A DNA stretch of 7,205 nucleotides from assembly GCA_003818595.1 (NCBI GenBank), contig RPQV01000173.1, forward strand, positions 1 through 7,205. The letters run 5' to 3'. This stretch comes from Calditrichota bacterium. GTDB lineage: Bacteria > Zhuqueibacterota > Zhuqueibacteria > Residuimicrobiales > Krinioviventaceae. Numbering within the stretch: the stretch's first letter is position 1; every line of letters begins with the position of its first letter. The notes under the pieces are model-generated. The model was not told the DNA's origin. It made no database searches and saw nothing but the letters and a program-made list of their open reading frames with translations. Shown piece after piece: positions 6,610 through 7,205 of this stretch. Made by a program: the position numbers and the translations under genes.

Positions 6610-7205
6610 TTATTGAATGACGCTGTCCGGAGCGCTGACTTGCCGCTGCAGTTCTAATATTTTATTCTGCGCTTCGCTATCAGCGGGATGATCGATTTGC
6701 CATTCGGAAAGCACGGCGATCGCATCCTGATATCGTTTGTGATGCTGCAGGAGACTCACATAAATTCCTACAACCTCGGGATTTTCCGGATCCGTTTGAT
6801 AAGTAAATTCTGCCAAGCGCAGGAACTCATCAATCCTGCCGGCAAATTGATAATATTGCCCCACTTGAAGTGGCAGTCGAATATCCGGCGCTGGAATCAC
6901 ATCAAAGGGCACAACTTGTTCCATTTTCTTGAGAATTCTGACCACCCCTTCATTATTCTTTTCCATGAGATATTGATGCGCGAGTCTCAGGAATGCGGCG
7001 CGATAGTTTTGCAGCAGGCCGATGACGTTATCGTTCAGATAGACTTTAGGATTATCAAGATTTCGATATTGAAATATTTCGCTGAGATTTTTTTCCAACT
7101 TTTGCTCAGCCACTTTATCTTCCGCATGATAAGGAACCAGCTTGAATGTTAATCCATCCATGCGCAGATATTCGTCCATGTTGAACTTATTTTGATCTGA
7201 TACCG
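6610..7205 (-). CDS. DUF2723 (TMEM260-like) protein, C-terminal part with TPR-like tail, cut by right window edge
   Basis: The minus frame is open to the edge. Eight codons precede the first ATG at 7179, so that ATG is internal and 198 codons are visible. The opening segment KFNMDEYLRMDGLTFKLVP resembles the stretch that follows the membrane domain in bacterial DUF2723 proteins. These are GT-C-like multi-pass enzymes related to eukaryotic TMEM260, an O-mannosyltransferase. The rest is soluble and helical. Residues at about the last 60 positions (ENPEVVGIYVSLLQHHKRY, then DAIAVLSEWQIDHPADSEA) look like TPR helices, a common tail in this family. The GT-C membrane part with its catalytic acid would lie to the right, out of view, so activity cannot be judged. 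It is the upstream gene of the run and ends nine bases before the flippase-like gene. Family call is from memory of the motif and moderately sure. Confidence 0.72.
   Translation of the reverse strand, partial: VSDQNKFNMDEYLRMDGLTFKLVPYHAEDKVAEQKLEKNLSEIFQYRNLDNPKVYLNDNVIGLLQNYRAAFLRLAHQYLMEKNNEGVVRILKKMEQVVPFDVIPAPDIRLPLQVGQYYQFAGRIDEFLRLAEFTYQTDPENPEVVGIYVSLLQHHKRYQDAIAVLSEWQIDHPADSEAQNKILELQRQVSAPDSVIQ

Noticed and set aside
6688..7152. Open plus-strand frame of 154 codons opposite the DUF2723 tail
   Set aside because: It is antisense to a frame with family resemblance and TPR-like helices, and has no binding site or recognisable domain.
1..7205. Mobile element, CRISPR array, toxin-antitoxin or phage defence system
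   Set aside because: No transposase, terminal repeats, spaced direct repeats, nuclease or small paired genes are visible; gene order and composition look like ordinary chromosome.

Overview
All nine recognisable genes lie on the minus strand and read from the right edge to the left edge. Codon use looks even across them, and I see no mobile element, tRNA, rRNA or CRISPR array. The gene content suggests a Gram-negative bacterium of the Bacteroidota/Calditrichota/KSB1 side of the tree (FCB group). The main reasons are a DUF4837-type lipoprotein and a DUF2723-type (TMEM260-like) protein with a C-terminal tail, both families I know mainly from Bacteroidota and relatives. This placement is inference from family distribution. 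Shine-Dalgarno motifs of the AGGAG type precede most genes, which is less typical of Bacteroidetes proper and leans towards a deeper FCB lineage.

Reading order on the minus strand, first unit (7205 to 2390): the C-terminal part of a DUF2723 membrane glycosyltransferase-like protein (cut by the window edge), a flippase-like membrane protein of the lysylphosphatidylglycerol-synthase TM family, a DUF4837 lipoprotein, class I PurE, an RmlD-type sugar-nucleotide reductase, and a Dpm1-type polyprenyl-phosphate mannosyltransferase. Gaps are 9 to 40 bases, so this looks like one operon. Three of the six genes fit one theme: a Dpm1-type enzyme loads a sugar onto a polyprenyl phosphate, a multi-pass protein could act in lipid or lipid-linked sugar movement, and a GT-C-like enzyme could transfer the sugar to a protein outside the cytoplasm. 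PurE is a purine enzyme with no obvious part in this.

Second unit (2237 to 1): after a 152-base gap holding a possible promoter and a short coding-like frame, there is an alpha/beta hydrolase of the cinnamoyl-esterase-like kind, then a LOG-family nucleotide phosphoribohydrolase-like protein. After a further 125-base gap with an imperfect hairpin comes the N-terminal 127 codons of an ABC transporter ATPase that runs off the left edge.

I did not find a clearly new system. The best candidate for a second look is the possible polyprenyl-phosphate-sugar/protein mannosylation cassette with its lipoprotein of unknown function. Smaller points are a TTG start on the Dpm1-type gene, the coding-like remnant at 2257-2421, and the hairpin at 455-478.
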